From NCBI RefSeq assembly GCF_026130605.1, contig NZ_JANFAU010000005.1, positions 245,590 to 309,589 on the forward strand: a DNA stretch of 64,000 nt, in the 5' to 3' direction. The stretch's first letter is position 1. Each line of letters begins with the position of its first letter. The position numbers and the translations under genes were made by a program. This stretch comes from Sphingomonas lycopersici. Its GTDB lineage: Bacteria; Pseudomonadota; Alphaproteobacteria; Sphingomonadales; Sphingomonadaceae. Of the stretch, positions 12,132 to 21,206 are shown one piece after another. The notes beneath the pieces were generated by a model. That model was not told the origin of the DNA, ran no database searches, and saw only the letters and a program-made list of their open reading frames with translations.

Positions 12132-12225
12132 GGAGCCCCGGTGCTGGAACGCCGGGGTTCCGATATGATTTGGGCCCGGATGCTGGAACAACCGGGCCCA
12201 GGAGGTGAAGCAAATACTTCGACCT
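12132..12225 (+). other. three consecutive RNA hairpins, two with an identical loop
   Basis: Hairpin A pairs GGAGCCCCGG (12132-12141) with CCGGGGTTCC (12152-12161) with one G-U pair. Hairpin B pairs TGGGCCCGG (12171-12179) with CCGGGCCCA (12192-12200). Both loops carry the same nine bases, TGCTGGAAC, at 12142-12150 and 12181-12189. Hairpin C pairs AGGTGAAG (12203-12210) with CTTC-G-ACCT (12217-12225) and overlaps a second AGGAGG sequence. No run of T follows, so these do not look like simple terminators. Shared loops on different stems suggest selection for RNA-RNA or protein recognition. Confidence 0.75.
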
Positions 12226-12268
12226 TTGCGACCTTGCCTATGTACCAAAACGTGCGGGAAACTTCAAG

Positions 12269-12652
12269 ATGAAGCACTCTGAAGCCGGCGACCGTTCGGT
12301 CCGCACCCTCCGGGTCGGCGAGCAGGTGCGCCATGTGCTCGCGGAAATATTGCAGCGCGGCGACGTCCACGACGATACGCTCGCCTCGCATCTCGTGTCG
12401 GTGACCGAGGTCCGCATGTCGCCTGACCTGCGCAACGCCACCGTGTTCGTCAAACCGTTGCTGGGCCGCGACGAAGAGGTGGTGCTGAAGGCGCTGAGGA
12501 CCAACACCGCCTTCCTCCAGCGCGAAGTGGCTCGGCGTATCAACTTGAAATATGCGGCAAAATTGAAGTTCATCGCCGATGAAAGCTTCGACGAGGGCAG
12601 CCATATCGACTCGCTGCTCCGCGCGCCGGGCGTCGCGCGCGACCTCGATTGA
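12269..12652 (+). CDS. rbfA: 30S ribosome-binding factor A
   Basis: RbfA binds the 30S subunit during late 16S rRNA maturation and cold adaptation. The 127-residue product is near the usual length. It shows [37 protein letters not shown] and [19 protein letters not shown], the conserved KH-like core. Unlike most alphaproteobacteria, it is separated from infB by 329 bases holding the small-peptide module. The 199 bases after it contain no recognised gene. Confidence 0.95.
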   Translation: MKHSEAGDRSVRTLRVGEQVRHVLAEILQRGDVHDDTLASHLVSVTEVRMSPDLRNATVFVKPLLGRDEEVVLKALRTNTAFLQREVARRINLKYAAKLKFIADESFDEGSHIDSLLRAPGVARDLD

Positions 12653-12851
12653 ACGGCTCGTCGCACCCGGCTTCCGCTCACCCCGGGCGAGTCTCTCTCC
12701 ACCCCGAAAAGCCCGGTTACCGCGCCCCTAACGATTAACATCGACCCTTCGAAAGCGTAGGCCATGCTGCGGCTGCGAGTGTATTTCGCGGTCGATCGGC
12801 GGGATGCCGGCATTTGCCGGTGCCCCGTGTGCCGTATGAAAGGGTTCGAGT

Positions 12852-13424
12852 ATGACTGGAAAACGAAAGCTTCTCGCTGCCGCCAGTAGCGTCGCGCTGG
12901 CGGTCTTTGCCACCAGCGCGGATGCCGCGGTGCTGATCCAGGGCACCGGCTTCTGGGGCAGCAACACCAGCACCACTGCCGTCAGCAGGGCCAACCAATC
13001 CTTCCAATTCTCATTCGATCTGCCGGATACGATCACGGCGGCGGCTGGCTATGCCTTCACGTCGGCGATCAGCAATTTCAGCTTCTCGCTCAACGGCGTC
13101 GCGCTCAGCGCGGTCCCGTCGGAAATCCGTTTCTACAGCAGCGCCAACAACGGGCTGTTCGATATGGTGCTCAACGGCGTCAATCTGCGACTGTTCGGCG
13201 CCGACGTCGGCTCGAACGGCACCCTGGGGCCGTCGGGCGGGTATAATTTCACCGCGGCGGTCAACGGCAACGGCGCGACCGGGCTTGGCGTCACCACGGT
13301 GACTTCGCTCGCCGCGGCGGTTCCCGAACCCGCTGTCTGGGGTCTGCTCATCCTCGGCTTCGGGATGGTTGCGGGCCGGATGCGCTATCGCCGCCGTCAA
13401 CCGACCCAATTGCGCTTCGCCTGA
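12852..13424 (+). CDS. secreted PEP-CTERM sorting-domain protein
   Basis: The 190-residue protein has an N-terminal signal peptide (KRKLLAAASSVALAVF, cleavage near ATSADA-A). The middle is rich in Ser, Asn, Gly and Phe with beta-sandwich character. It closes with a PEP-CTERM anchor: PEPAVWGLLILGFGMVAG followed by RMRYRRR. In such bacteria the PEP motif is recognised by an exosortase in exopolysaccharide-linked surface sorting; the exosortase is not in this window. AAAGGG precedes the start. It sits between rbfA and tdk with its own terminator, so it is probably an independent unit. Its specific function is unknown. Confidence 0.85.
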   Translation: MTGKRKLLAAASSVALAVFATSADAAVLIQGTGFWGSNTSTTAVSRANQSFQFSFDLPDTITAAAGYAFTSAISNFSFSLNGVALSAVPSEIRFYSSANNGLFDMVLNGVNLRLFGADVGSNGTLGPSGGYNFTAAVNGNGATGLGVTTVTSLAAAVPEPAVWGLLILGFGMVAGRMRYRRRQPTQLRFA

Positions 13425-13450
13425 ACCCCAGCGAGGTCTGCACAAATAGG

Positions 13451-13488
13451 AACGGCGCCCGCACCCACATGCGGGCGCCGTTTTCCTT
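13451..13488 (+). terminator. intrinsic terminator after PEP-CTERM gene
   Basis: AACGGCGCCCGCA pairs perfectly with TGCGGGCGCCGTT around a six-base loop and is followed by TTCCTTT. The long GC-rich stem and trailing T-rich tract fit a Rho-independent terminator for the PEP-CTERM gene 27 bases upstream. Confidence 0.85.
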
Positions 13489-13518
13489 TGCCGGCCGAGC
13501 GGCTATGCCCCCGGCACG

Positions 13519-14109
13519 ATGGCCAAGCTCTATTTCTATTATGCCTCGATGAACGCGGGGAAATCGACCAACCTGCTGCAGGCCGATTTCAACTATCGCG
13601 AGCGCGGGATGGCGACGATGCTGTTCACCGCGGCGATCGACGATCGTTTCGCGAGTGCGACGATCTCGTCGCGGATCGGGCTCGCCGCACCCGCGACGAT
13701 GTTCGACGCCGCGACCGATATCGCCGCGATCGTAGTGGAGCGGCACGCGGCGGGGTGCATCGCCTGCGTGCTGGTCGACGAGGCGCAATTCCTTACCGCG
13801 GCGCAGGTCGATCAGCTCGCGTATCTCGCCGATACCCACGGCATTCCGGTGCTGGCTTACGGGCTGCGCACCGATTTTCGTGGGGCGCTGTTCGAGGGAT
13901 CGGCGCGGCTGCTGGCGCTGGCGGACGCGCTGATCGAGATCAAATCGGTCTGCGCCTGCGGGCGCAAGGCGACGATGAACCTGCGCGTCGATGCCGACGG
14001 CCGCGCGGTCGCCGAAGGGCGACAGACCGAGATCGGCGGCAACGACCGCTATGTCGCGCTATGCCGCCGGCATTTCACCGCGGCGCTGGCCGAAGCGCGG
14101 GAGCTTTAA
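13519..14109 (+). CDS. tdk: thymidine kinase
   Basis: This type II thymidine kinase phosphorylates thymidine in the salvage pathway. The 196-residue product has a Walker A loop in ASMNAGKSTNLLQ near residue 14, the DEAQF magnesium/lid motif near 90 and the lasso segment before the end. Zinc-type cysteines occur in VCACGRK and in LCRRHF, the second pair being reduced. Length and motif order match the E. coli type. It is followed by 100 bases without a clear terminator, then the site-2 protease gene. Confidence 0.93.
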   Translation: MAKLYFYYASMNAGKSTNLLQADFNYRERGMATMLFTAAIDDRFASATISSRIGLAAPATMFDAATDIAAIVVERHAAGCIACVLVDEAQFLTAAQVDQLAYLADTHGIPVLAYGLRTDFRGALFEGSARLLALADALIEIKSVCACGRKATMNLRVDADGRAVAEGRQTEIGGNDRYVALCRRHFTAALAEAREL

Positions 14110-14209
14110 GACCCCCCTCCCCTTCAGGCGAAGGGCTGACCCGGCGGACATCAAAAGATACGCTCGCTCCGCCTATTCATCGACACGGTTCGTCCCTAGA
14201 TCACCGGCC

Positions 14210-14902
14210 ATGAACCCCGACAACGTTCTCTATGCCGCCGCCGTATGGATCATCCCCCTGGTGATCGCGATCGTCTTTCACGAGGTGGCGCATGGCCTGA
14301 TGGCGCGCGTGCTCGGCGATCCCACCGCGCATGAGGAGCGGCGGCTGAGCTTCAACCCGCTGCGGCATGTCGACCCGATCGGCACGGTGATCCTGCCGCT
14401 GGCGCTGGCGATCGCCAAGGCGCCGGTGTTCGGCTGGGCCAAGCCGGTGCCGGTGCGCGCCGAGCGGCTGCGCAACCCGCGCTGGGGGATGGTGGCGGTG
14501 GCGCTCGCCGGGCCGGGGATGAACCTGCTGCTCGCGGGGGTCACCGCGATCGCGCTCGGGCTGGTAACTGGCTACGCCGCCGGCAATGGCCCGCCCCAGG
14601 GCGTCGCCGGGTTCGTTTCGGCGAACCTGCTCAATTTCCTGCTGATCAACGTGTTTCTCGCGGTGTTCAACCTCCTGCCGATCCCGCCGTTCGACGGCGG
14701 GCATGTCGTCGAGGGGCTATTGCCCCGTCCGCTCGCCTTCCAATGGGCGAAACTGGCGCGGTTCGGCTTTCCGCTGCTGATCGTGCTGCTCGTGGTATTG
14801 CCCATGATCTTCCCCAAGGCGAGCATCATGCAGCATATCGTCGGCCCGCCGGCCGAGGCGCTGGTGCACGCCTATCTCTCCTTCGCCAGCCTGTTCCTGT
14901 GA
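14210..14902 (+). CDS. site-2 protease family (M50) membrane metalloprotease
   Basis: The 230-residue protein, taken from ATG 14210, has several hydrophobic membrane helices. The zinc motif HEVAH lies near residue 23 (VFHEVAHGLMARVLGDPTA), and the second motif NLLPIPPFDGGHV lies near 160. This is the short, PDZ-less branch of intramembrane zinc proteases. Members cleave substrates within the membrane, but this subgroup has no well-established substrate. Its stop overlaps the truB start (GTGA), so the two are translationally coupled. Confidence 0.9.
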   Translation: MNPDNVLYAAAVWIIPLVIAIVFHEVAHGLMARVLGDPTAHEERRLSFNPLRHVDPIGTVILPLALAIAKAPVFGWAKPVPVRAERLRNPRWGMVAVALAGPGMNLLLAGVTAIALGLVTGYAAGNGPPQGVAGFVSANLLNFLLINVFLAVFNLLPIPPFDGGHVVEGLLPRPLAFQWAKLARFGFPLLIVLLVVLPMIFPKASIMQHIVGPPAEALVHAYLSFASLFL

Positions 14903-15864
14903 ACGGCTGGCTTGTCATCGATAAGCCGCTCGGCACCGGCTCGACCCAGGCGGTCGGCGCGGTGAAGCGCGCGCTGCGCGCAGGGGGCTATGGCAAGGCC
15001 AAGGTCGGGCACGGCGGGACGCTCGACCCGCTCGCCTCAGGAGTATTGCCGATCGCGCTTGGCGAGGCGACCAAGCTCGCCGGGCGGATGCTCGACAGCG
15101 ACAAGAGCTACGATTTCACGATCCGCTTCGGCAGCGAGACCGATACGCTCGACGGCGAGGGCACGGTGATCGCGACCAGCGACGTGCGCCCCACCGCCGC
15201 TGCGCTCGCCGCGGTATTGCCGCGCTTCACCGGGCCGATCGCGCAGGTGCCGCCGGCCTATTCGGCGCTCAAGGTCGACGGCGCGCGCGCCTATGACCTC
15301 GCGCGTGCCGGCGAGGAAGTGACGCTCGCCAGCCGGAACGTGACGGTTCATTCCCTTGTCTGTCATCCCCGCGCAGGCGGGGATCCATTCGCGCAGGTCG
15401 TTGAAGAAGCCGCACCGGCAGCGGCAATGGATTCCCGCCTTCGCGGGAATGACGAGGTTCTGGAGGAAGTGACGCTGACGGCGCATGTCTCCAAGGGCAC
15501 CTATATCCGCAGCCTTGCGCGCGATATCGCGCTGGCGCTTGGCACCGTAGGTCATGTCACCTATCTAAGACGCACCAAGGCCGGCCCGTTCGACCTCTCC
15601 CAAGCGATATCGCTGGACAAATTGGCCGAAATCGCTATGGGCCACGCGCTTGAACAATCTCTCCTGCCGTTGAGGGCAGCGCTGGACGACATCCCGGCAC
15701 TTTCCCTCTCCCCCGATCAGGCAGGGGCGCTCCGCCAGGGGCGTGTTCTGGTCGGGATCGTCGCCGAGGATGGCTTGACCCTCGCGCTGCTCGGCGACGT
15801 GCCGGTGGCGCTGGTCGATGTGGCGGACCGCGAGGTCCGCGTCGTCCGCGGCTTCAACTTGTGA
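14899..15864 (+). CDS. truB: tRNA pseudouridine-55 synthase, carrying a repeat-derived insertion
   Basis: TruB makes pseudouridine 55 in tRNA. The start is the GTG overlapping the preceding stop (MNGWLVIDKPLGTGST). The catalytic aspartate is near residue 43 in GHGGTLDPLASGVLPIALGE, and VPPAYSALKVDGARAYDLAR and SKGTYIRSLARDIA follow. The 321-residue protein contains an extra segment of about 31 residues, CHPRAGGDPF to SRLRGNDE, near residues 155-185. It is encoded by a dispersed palindromic repeat (15362-15453). The insertion lies between the strand ending NVTVHSL and the strand EVTLTAHVSKG, just before a catalytic-domain motif. Both flanks are intact, so the enzyme is probably functional with a surface loop. 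Confidence 0.94.
   Translation: MNGWLVIDKPLGTGSTQAVGAVKRALRAGGYGKAKVGHGGTLDPLASGVLPIALGEATKLAGRMLDSDKSYDFTIRFGSETDTLDGEGTVIATSDVRPTAAALAAVLPRFTGPIAQVPPAYSALKVDGARAYDLARAGEEVTLASRNVTVHSLVCHPRAGGDPFAQVVEEAAPAAAMDSRLRGNDEVLEEVTLTAHVSKGTYIRSLARDIALALGTVGHVTYLRRTKAGPFDLSQAISLDKLAEIAMGHALEQSLLPLRAALDDIPALSLSPDQAGALRQGRVLVGIVAEDGLTLALLGDVPVALVDVADREVRVVRGFNL
15362..15453. repeat. dispersed palindromic repeat inside truB
   Basis: The element begins GTCATCCCCGCGCAGGCGGG and ends with TTCCCGCCTTCGCGGGAATGAC, so the ends form a long inverted repeat around a variable centre. Copies of the same family lie between genes at 18728-18839, 21030-21121 and 49459-49552. Here it is translated in frame. The flanking truB sequence reads continuously across it. 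Confidence 0.92.
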
Positions 15865-15887
15865 TGTGATGTCGAAGGAAAATTCGA

Positions 15888-16157
15888 ATGTCGATTACCG
15901 CTGAGCGCCGTCAGGAACTCATCAAGGACCACGCCCGTCAGGACGGCGACACCGGCTCCCCCGAGGTGCAGGTCGCGATCCTCACCGAGCGGATCCGCAA
16001 CCTGACCGAGCACTTCAAGGGCCATGCGAAGGACAACCACTCGCGCCGCGGCCTGCTGATGATGGTCAACAAGCGGCGTTCGCTGCTCGACTATCTCCGC
16101 AAGAAGGACGGGGATCGCTACCTCGCCCTCATCGCGAAGCTCGGTCTTCGCAAGTGA
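15888..16157 (+). CDS. rpsO: 30S ribosomal protein S15
   Basis: S15 is the primary 16S rRNA-binding protein of the platform. The 89-residue product matches the family exactly, with [51 protein letters not shown] and [12 protein letters not shown]. It lies 23 bases after truB with a GAAGG ribosome binding site. A hairpin follows the stop, as often found at rpsO-pnp junctions where RNase III or E processes the transcript. Confidence 0.98.
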   Translation: MSITAERRQELIKDHARQDGDTGSPEVQVAILTERIRNLTEHFKGHAKDNHSRRGLLMMVNKRRSLLDYLRKKDGDRYLALIAKLGLRK

Positions 16158-16160
16158 CAC

Positions 16161-16185
16161 GAAGGGCGCCCTCGCGGCGCCCTTC
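16161..16185 (+). terminator. hairpin between rpsO and pnp
   Basis: GAAGGGCGCC pairs perfectly with GGCGCCCTTC around a five-base loop, followed by TCAT only. It may be a partial terminator or a processing hairpin; in E. coli the pnp leader is cut by RNase III and used for autoregulation. No second long stem was identified in the remaining 120 bases before pnp. Confidence 0.65.
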
Positions 16186-16309
16186 TCATATCCGCCCCTT
16201 CGCAATCCGGCGAACGGGCACGGGCGATCCCTCGCCCGACACCGCGCAGGCCGGACAGCCTGCAAAAGAGGCCCCGGACGCATAGGGCGGCCGGTCCAAA
16301 GGAAATGAA

Positions 16310-18622
<2,313 letters not shown>

Positions 18623-18654
18623 TCGCAGCGCCGTTCAACGGAGCAAAAGGAAGG

Positions 18655-18684
18655 GCCCCGGCAGCGATGCCGGGGCTTTTTCTT
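18655..18684 (+). terminator. intrinsic terminator of pnp
   Basis: GCCCCGGCA pairs perfectly with TGCCGGGGC around GCGA and is followed directly by TTTTTCTTTT. This is a textbook Rho-independent terminator, closing the operon that began at rimP. Confidence 0.95.
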
Positions 18685-18727
18685 TTGGGGCGTCGATCGC
18701 CCGCACCATCGCCCCCCACCCGCCCCG

Positions 18728-18839
18728 CTTTCCCTCCGTCATCCCCGCGAAGGCGGGGATTCATTCGCGCAGTTGGTGGAAAGAGCCGCTCCACCAGCCA
18801 CAATGGATTCCCGCCTTCGCGGGAATGACGGAGGGAAAG
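18728..18839. repeat. dispersed palindromic repeat, intergenic
   Basis: The arms pair from CTTTCCCTCCGTCATCCCCG on the left to the complementary CGGGAATGACGGAGGGAAAG on the right, with internal CGAAGGCGGGGA/TTCCCGCCTTCG complementarity. It is the same family as the truB insertion. It lies between the pnp terminator and the methyltransferase gene. Confidence 0.9.
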
Positions 18840-18938
18840 GAAGCAGATTCGCCGCCCCCACCGCAATGTGGTAAATTTCGGCCCATAGGGTCGCCGCACA
18901 AGGAGAATCGAGCACACGCAAACCGAGAGGAGAGAATC

Positions 18939-20000
18939 ATGCCGGCGTCGTTCGATGAGGCGAAGCTCCACGCCTTCGTGGGCAAGATGTTGGGCGATCT
19001 GGGCGGCGCGATGAGCGTGCCGACCGTGCGGCTGGGATTCCGCCTGGGGCTGTTCGATGCGCTCGCCGAAGGCCCCGCCACCGCGCCCGAACTCGCGCGG
19101 CGTGCCGGCGGGCTGCATGAGCGCTATGTCCGCGAATGGGCACTCGCGCAGAGCGCCAACGGCTATATCGATTTCGACCCCGCGACCGACAGCTTCAGCC
19201 TCTCGCCCGAACAGGCAATGGTCTTCCAGCATCGCGACAGCCCGGTCTATCTCGCCGGCGCGTTCGAGCTGGTCGCGGCGATGATCGAGGCCGAGGCCAA
19301 GGTCGAGGAATGTTTCCGCAACGGCCGCGGGGTGCGCTGGGGCGACCACGCGGGATGCCTGTTCTGCGCGACCGGCGCCTTCTTCCGGCCGGGCTATGTC
19401 AACAATATCGTCCAATCGTGGCTCCCCGCGCTCGACGGCGTCGAGGCCAAGCTGCGCAGCGGGGCGAAGGTGGCGGACGTCGGATGCGGGGTCGGCTTCT
19501 CCACGCTGCTGATGGCGCAGGCCTATCCCGACAGCACCTTCGTCGGATATGACTTCCATGCCCCGTCGATCGAGGAGGCACGGCGCCACGCGGTCGCGCA
19601 CGGGCTGCACGAGCGGGTGCGGTTCGAGGTCGCGACCGCGAAGGATATCGCCGAGCGCGATTTCGATCTCGTCACGATGTACGATTGCCTCCACGACATG
19701 GGCGACCCGCGCGGGTGCGCCGCGCATATGCGTCGGATCCTCGCCCCCGGCGGAAGCTGGATGATCGTCGAGCCGATCGCGGGGGACCGGCCGGCGCAGA
19801 ATTTCAACCCGGTCGGGCGGCTCTATTACAACGCTTCGACGATGATTTGCGTGCCGACCTCGCTCGATCAGGAGGTGGGCGAAGGGCTCGGCGCGCAGGC
19901 GGGCGAGGCGAAGCTGTCAGCAATCGTCCGCGAGGGCGGGTTCGCGGAGGTGCGCCGCGCAACGGAAGGGCCGTTCAATATGGTGCTGGAGGCGCGGTAA
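18939..20000 (+). CDS. class I SAM-dependent methyltransferase with N-terminal winged helix
   Basis: The 353-residue product starts at ATG 18939 behind GAGAGGAGAG. Residues 1-90 form a winged-helix dimerisation-like domain (LGFRLGLFDALAEGPATAPE, LARRAGGLHERYVREWAL). The Rossmann methyltransferase core has motif I VADVGCGVGFSTLLMAQAYP near residue 178, then VGYDFHAPSIEEARRHA and VTMYDCLHDMGDP. This resembles the Rv2258c-like family of small-molecule methyltransferases. No substrate can be assigned. It stands alone between repeats. Confidence 0.85.
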   Translation: MPASFDEAKLHAFVGKMLGDLGGAMSVPTVRLGFRLGLFDALAEGPATAPELARRAGGLHERYVREWALAQSANGYIDFDPATDSFSLSPEQAMVFQHRDSPVYLAGAFELVAAMIEAEAKVEECFRNGRGVRWGDHAGCLFCATGAFFRPGYVNNIVQSWLPALDGVEAKLRSGAKVADVGCGVGFSTLLMAQAYPDSTFVGYDFHAPSIEEARRHAVAHGLHERVRFEVATAKDIAERDFDLVTMYDCLHDMGDPRGCAAHMRRILAPGGSWMIVEPIAGDRPAQNFNPVGRLYYNASTMICVPTSLDQEVGEGLGAQAGEAKLSAIVREGGFAEVRRATEGPFNMVLEAR

Positions 20001-20040
20001 ACCTTCTGGTTCCGGCTTCGCGAGAATGGCGATTCCCTCG

Positions 20041-20128
20041 CCCCGTTCGGGCTGCGCTTGTCGAAGCCCTGCACTTTTCTTCCGTGGAAGAAGGACAGCC
20101 TTTCGACAAGCTCAGGGCGAACAGGGGG
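20041..20128. repeat. second dispersed repeat type (TTCGACAAGCTCAGGGCGAAC class)
   Basis: CCCGTTCGGGCTG and CTTGTCGAAGCCCTG on the left face CAGCCTTTCGACAAGC and CAGGGCGAACAGG on the right, giving an imperfect long inverted repeat. Similar sequences are common in sphingomonad and other proteobacterial genomes. Only one copy is seen in this window. It lies between the convergent methyltransferase and aldolase genes. Confidence 0.8.
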
Positions 20129-20148
20129 TTGAGTTGCGTGCCCCTCCC

Positions 20149-20922
20149 CTATTCCCGATAGCTTGGGTCGATCCGGTCGAGCTTGCGCAGCAACGCGGGC
20201 CAGGCGAGCCGCTCGGCGAGCATCCCCATCCCCTTGGGGGCGGATTGGCGCGCGACCTTGTCCTCAACCCCCTGCGGCGGATTGTTGAGGTGCTCCTTCC
20301 CCGCCGACAGCATCAGCACCTGCGCCTCGCACGCGCGCTCGAGGAAATAGAGCCGCAGGAAGCACGCGCCGACGCTGTCCCCCACCGCCAAGGTGCCGTG
20401 GTTGCGCAGGATCATCGCATGCTTGTCGCCCATATCGGCGACGAGCCGCTCGCGTTCCTCCAGATCGGTCGCGATCCCCTCATAGTCATGATAGGCGATA
20501 TCGTGCCCCGCGATCATCGAGGTCTGGGTATGCGGCAGCAGCCCGAATTCCATCGCCGAGACCGCCTGGCCGTGCGGGGTGTGGAGATGCATCACCGCAT
20601 TGGCGTCCTCGCGCGCCATGTGCAGCGCCGAGTGGATCGTGAATCCCGCCGGATTGACCGGATGCGTCGTCGCGCCGACCGGATTGCCCTCGACATCGAT
20701 TTTGACCAGCGACGAGGCAGTGATCTCCTCGAACATCATGTCATAGGGGTTGATCAGGAAATGATGCTCGGGCCCCGGCACCCGCGCCGAGAGATGGGTG
20801 AAGATCAGATCGTCCCACCCGTAGAGCGCGACCAGCCGATAGGCCGCCGCGAGATCGACCCGCGCCTCCCATTCGCCGGGGACGTAGTTCAACTTGCTCT
20901 CGACGGACGCCAGCGTGGCCAT
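20149..20922 (-). CDS. class II aldolase/adducin-family protein
   Basis: This 257-residue protein belongs to the zinc-dependent class II aldolase/adducin fold (L-fuculose-phosphate aldolase-like). Start ATG 20922 has CAGGAGAG upstream. Metal-site histidines are seen in VMHLHTPHGQAVSAM near residue 113 and LRNHGTLAVG near 175. The HTPH and RNHG strings are hallmarks. Many members near this sequence are annotated only by fold, so substrate and pathway are open. It is divergent from clpB with a repeat between. Confidence 0.87.
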   Translation of the reverse strand: MATLASVESKLNYVPGEWEARVDLAAAYRLVALYGWDDLIFTHLSARVPGPEHHFLINPYDMMFEEITASSLVKIDVEGNPVGATTHPVNPAGFTIHSALHMAREDANAVMHLHTPHGQAVSAMEFGLLPHTQTSMIAGHDIAYHDYEGIATDLEERERLVADMGDKHAMILRNHGTLAVGDSVGACFLRLYFLERACEAQVLMLSAGKEHLNNPPQGVEDKVARQSAPKGMGMLAERLAWPALLRKLDRIDPSYRE

Positions 20923-21029
20923 GAGTCGCTCTCCTGTTTCGATTTGCAACGCATATAGCCCTGATCCGTTGCCGACTCCATCATGCTATCTGACTTGGAT
21001 GTGCGGCCTTCGTGCGCCTTCTCCCCGCC

Positions 21030-21121
21030 GTCATTCCCGCGAAGGCGGGAATCCATTCGCACAGGTCATGGAAAGAATCGCGAGGCCAGCCGGAATGGAT
21101 TCCCGCCTTCGCGGGAATGAC
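21030..21121. repeat. dispersed palindromic repeat upstream of clpB
   Basis: Begins GTCATTCCCGCGAAGGCGGG and ends CCCGCCTTCGCGGGAATGAC, so the arms are near-perfect inverted copies. Same family as the truB insertion. It ends 33 bases before the proposed clpB promoter. Confidence 0.92.
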
Positions 21122-21153
21122 GAGAGAGTATTCGGAATTCCAACCCGCCGCCC

Positions 21154-21179
21154 CTTGTGTGGCAAAAATGCCACATTAC
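21154..21179 (+). promoter_or_regulatory. candidate sigma-32 type promoter of clpB
   Basis: CTTG at 21154-21157 and CATTAC at 21174-21179 are 16 bases apart and 27 bases before the clpB ATG. This is close to the alphaproteobacterial RpoH pattern (CTTG, a spacer, then a CYTATNT-like element). The spacer contains the short palindrome TGGCA-AAAA-TGCCA. The match is suggestive, not proof. Confidence 0.4.
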
Positions 21180-21206
21180 ATCCTCGGGCATCTCAAGGGG
21201 AGCAAT

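Noticed and set aside
12205..12285. Second short peptide starting at GTG 12205 after AGGAGG
   Set aside because: The GTG overlaps the Shine-Dalgarno itself with no spacing, and the frame (25 codons) runs into rbfA with no hydrophobic or conserved features.
16161..16309. Separate promoter for pnp in the rpsO-pnp gap
   Set aside because: No convincing -35/-10 pair was seen; the hairpin alone does not support one.
20026..20958. Plus-strand open frame across the class II aldolase region
   Set aside because: Arg-rich translation spanning a repeat; the aldolase on the opposite strand has clear metal-site motifs and a good ribosome binding site.
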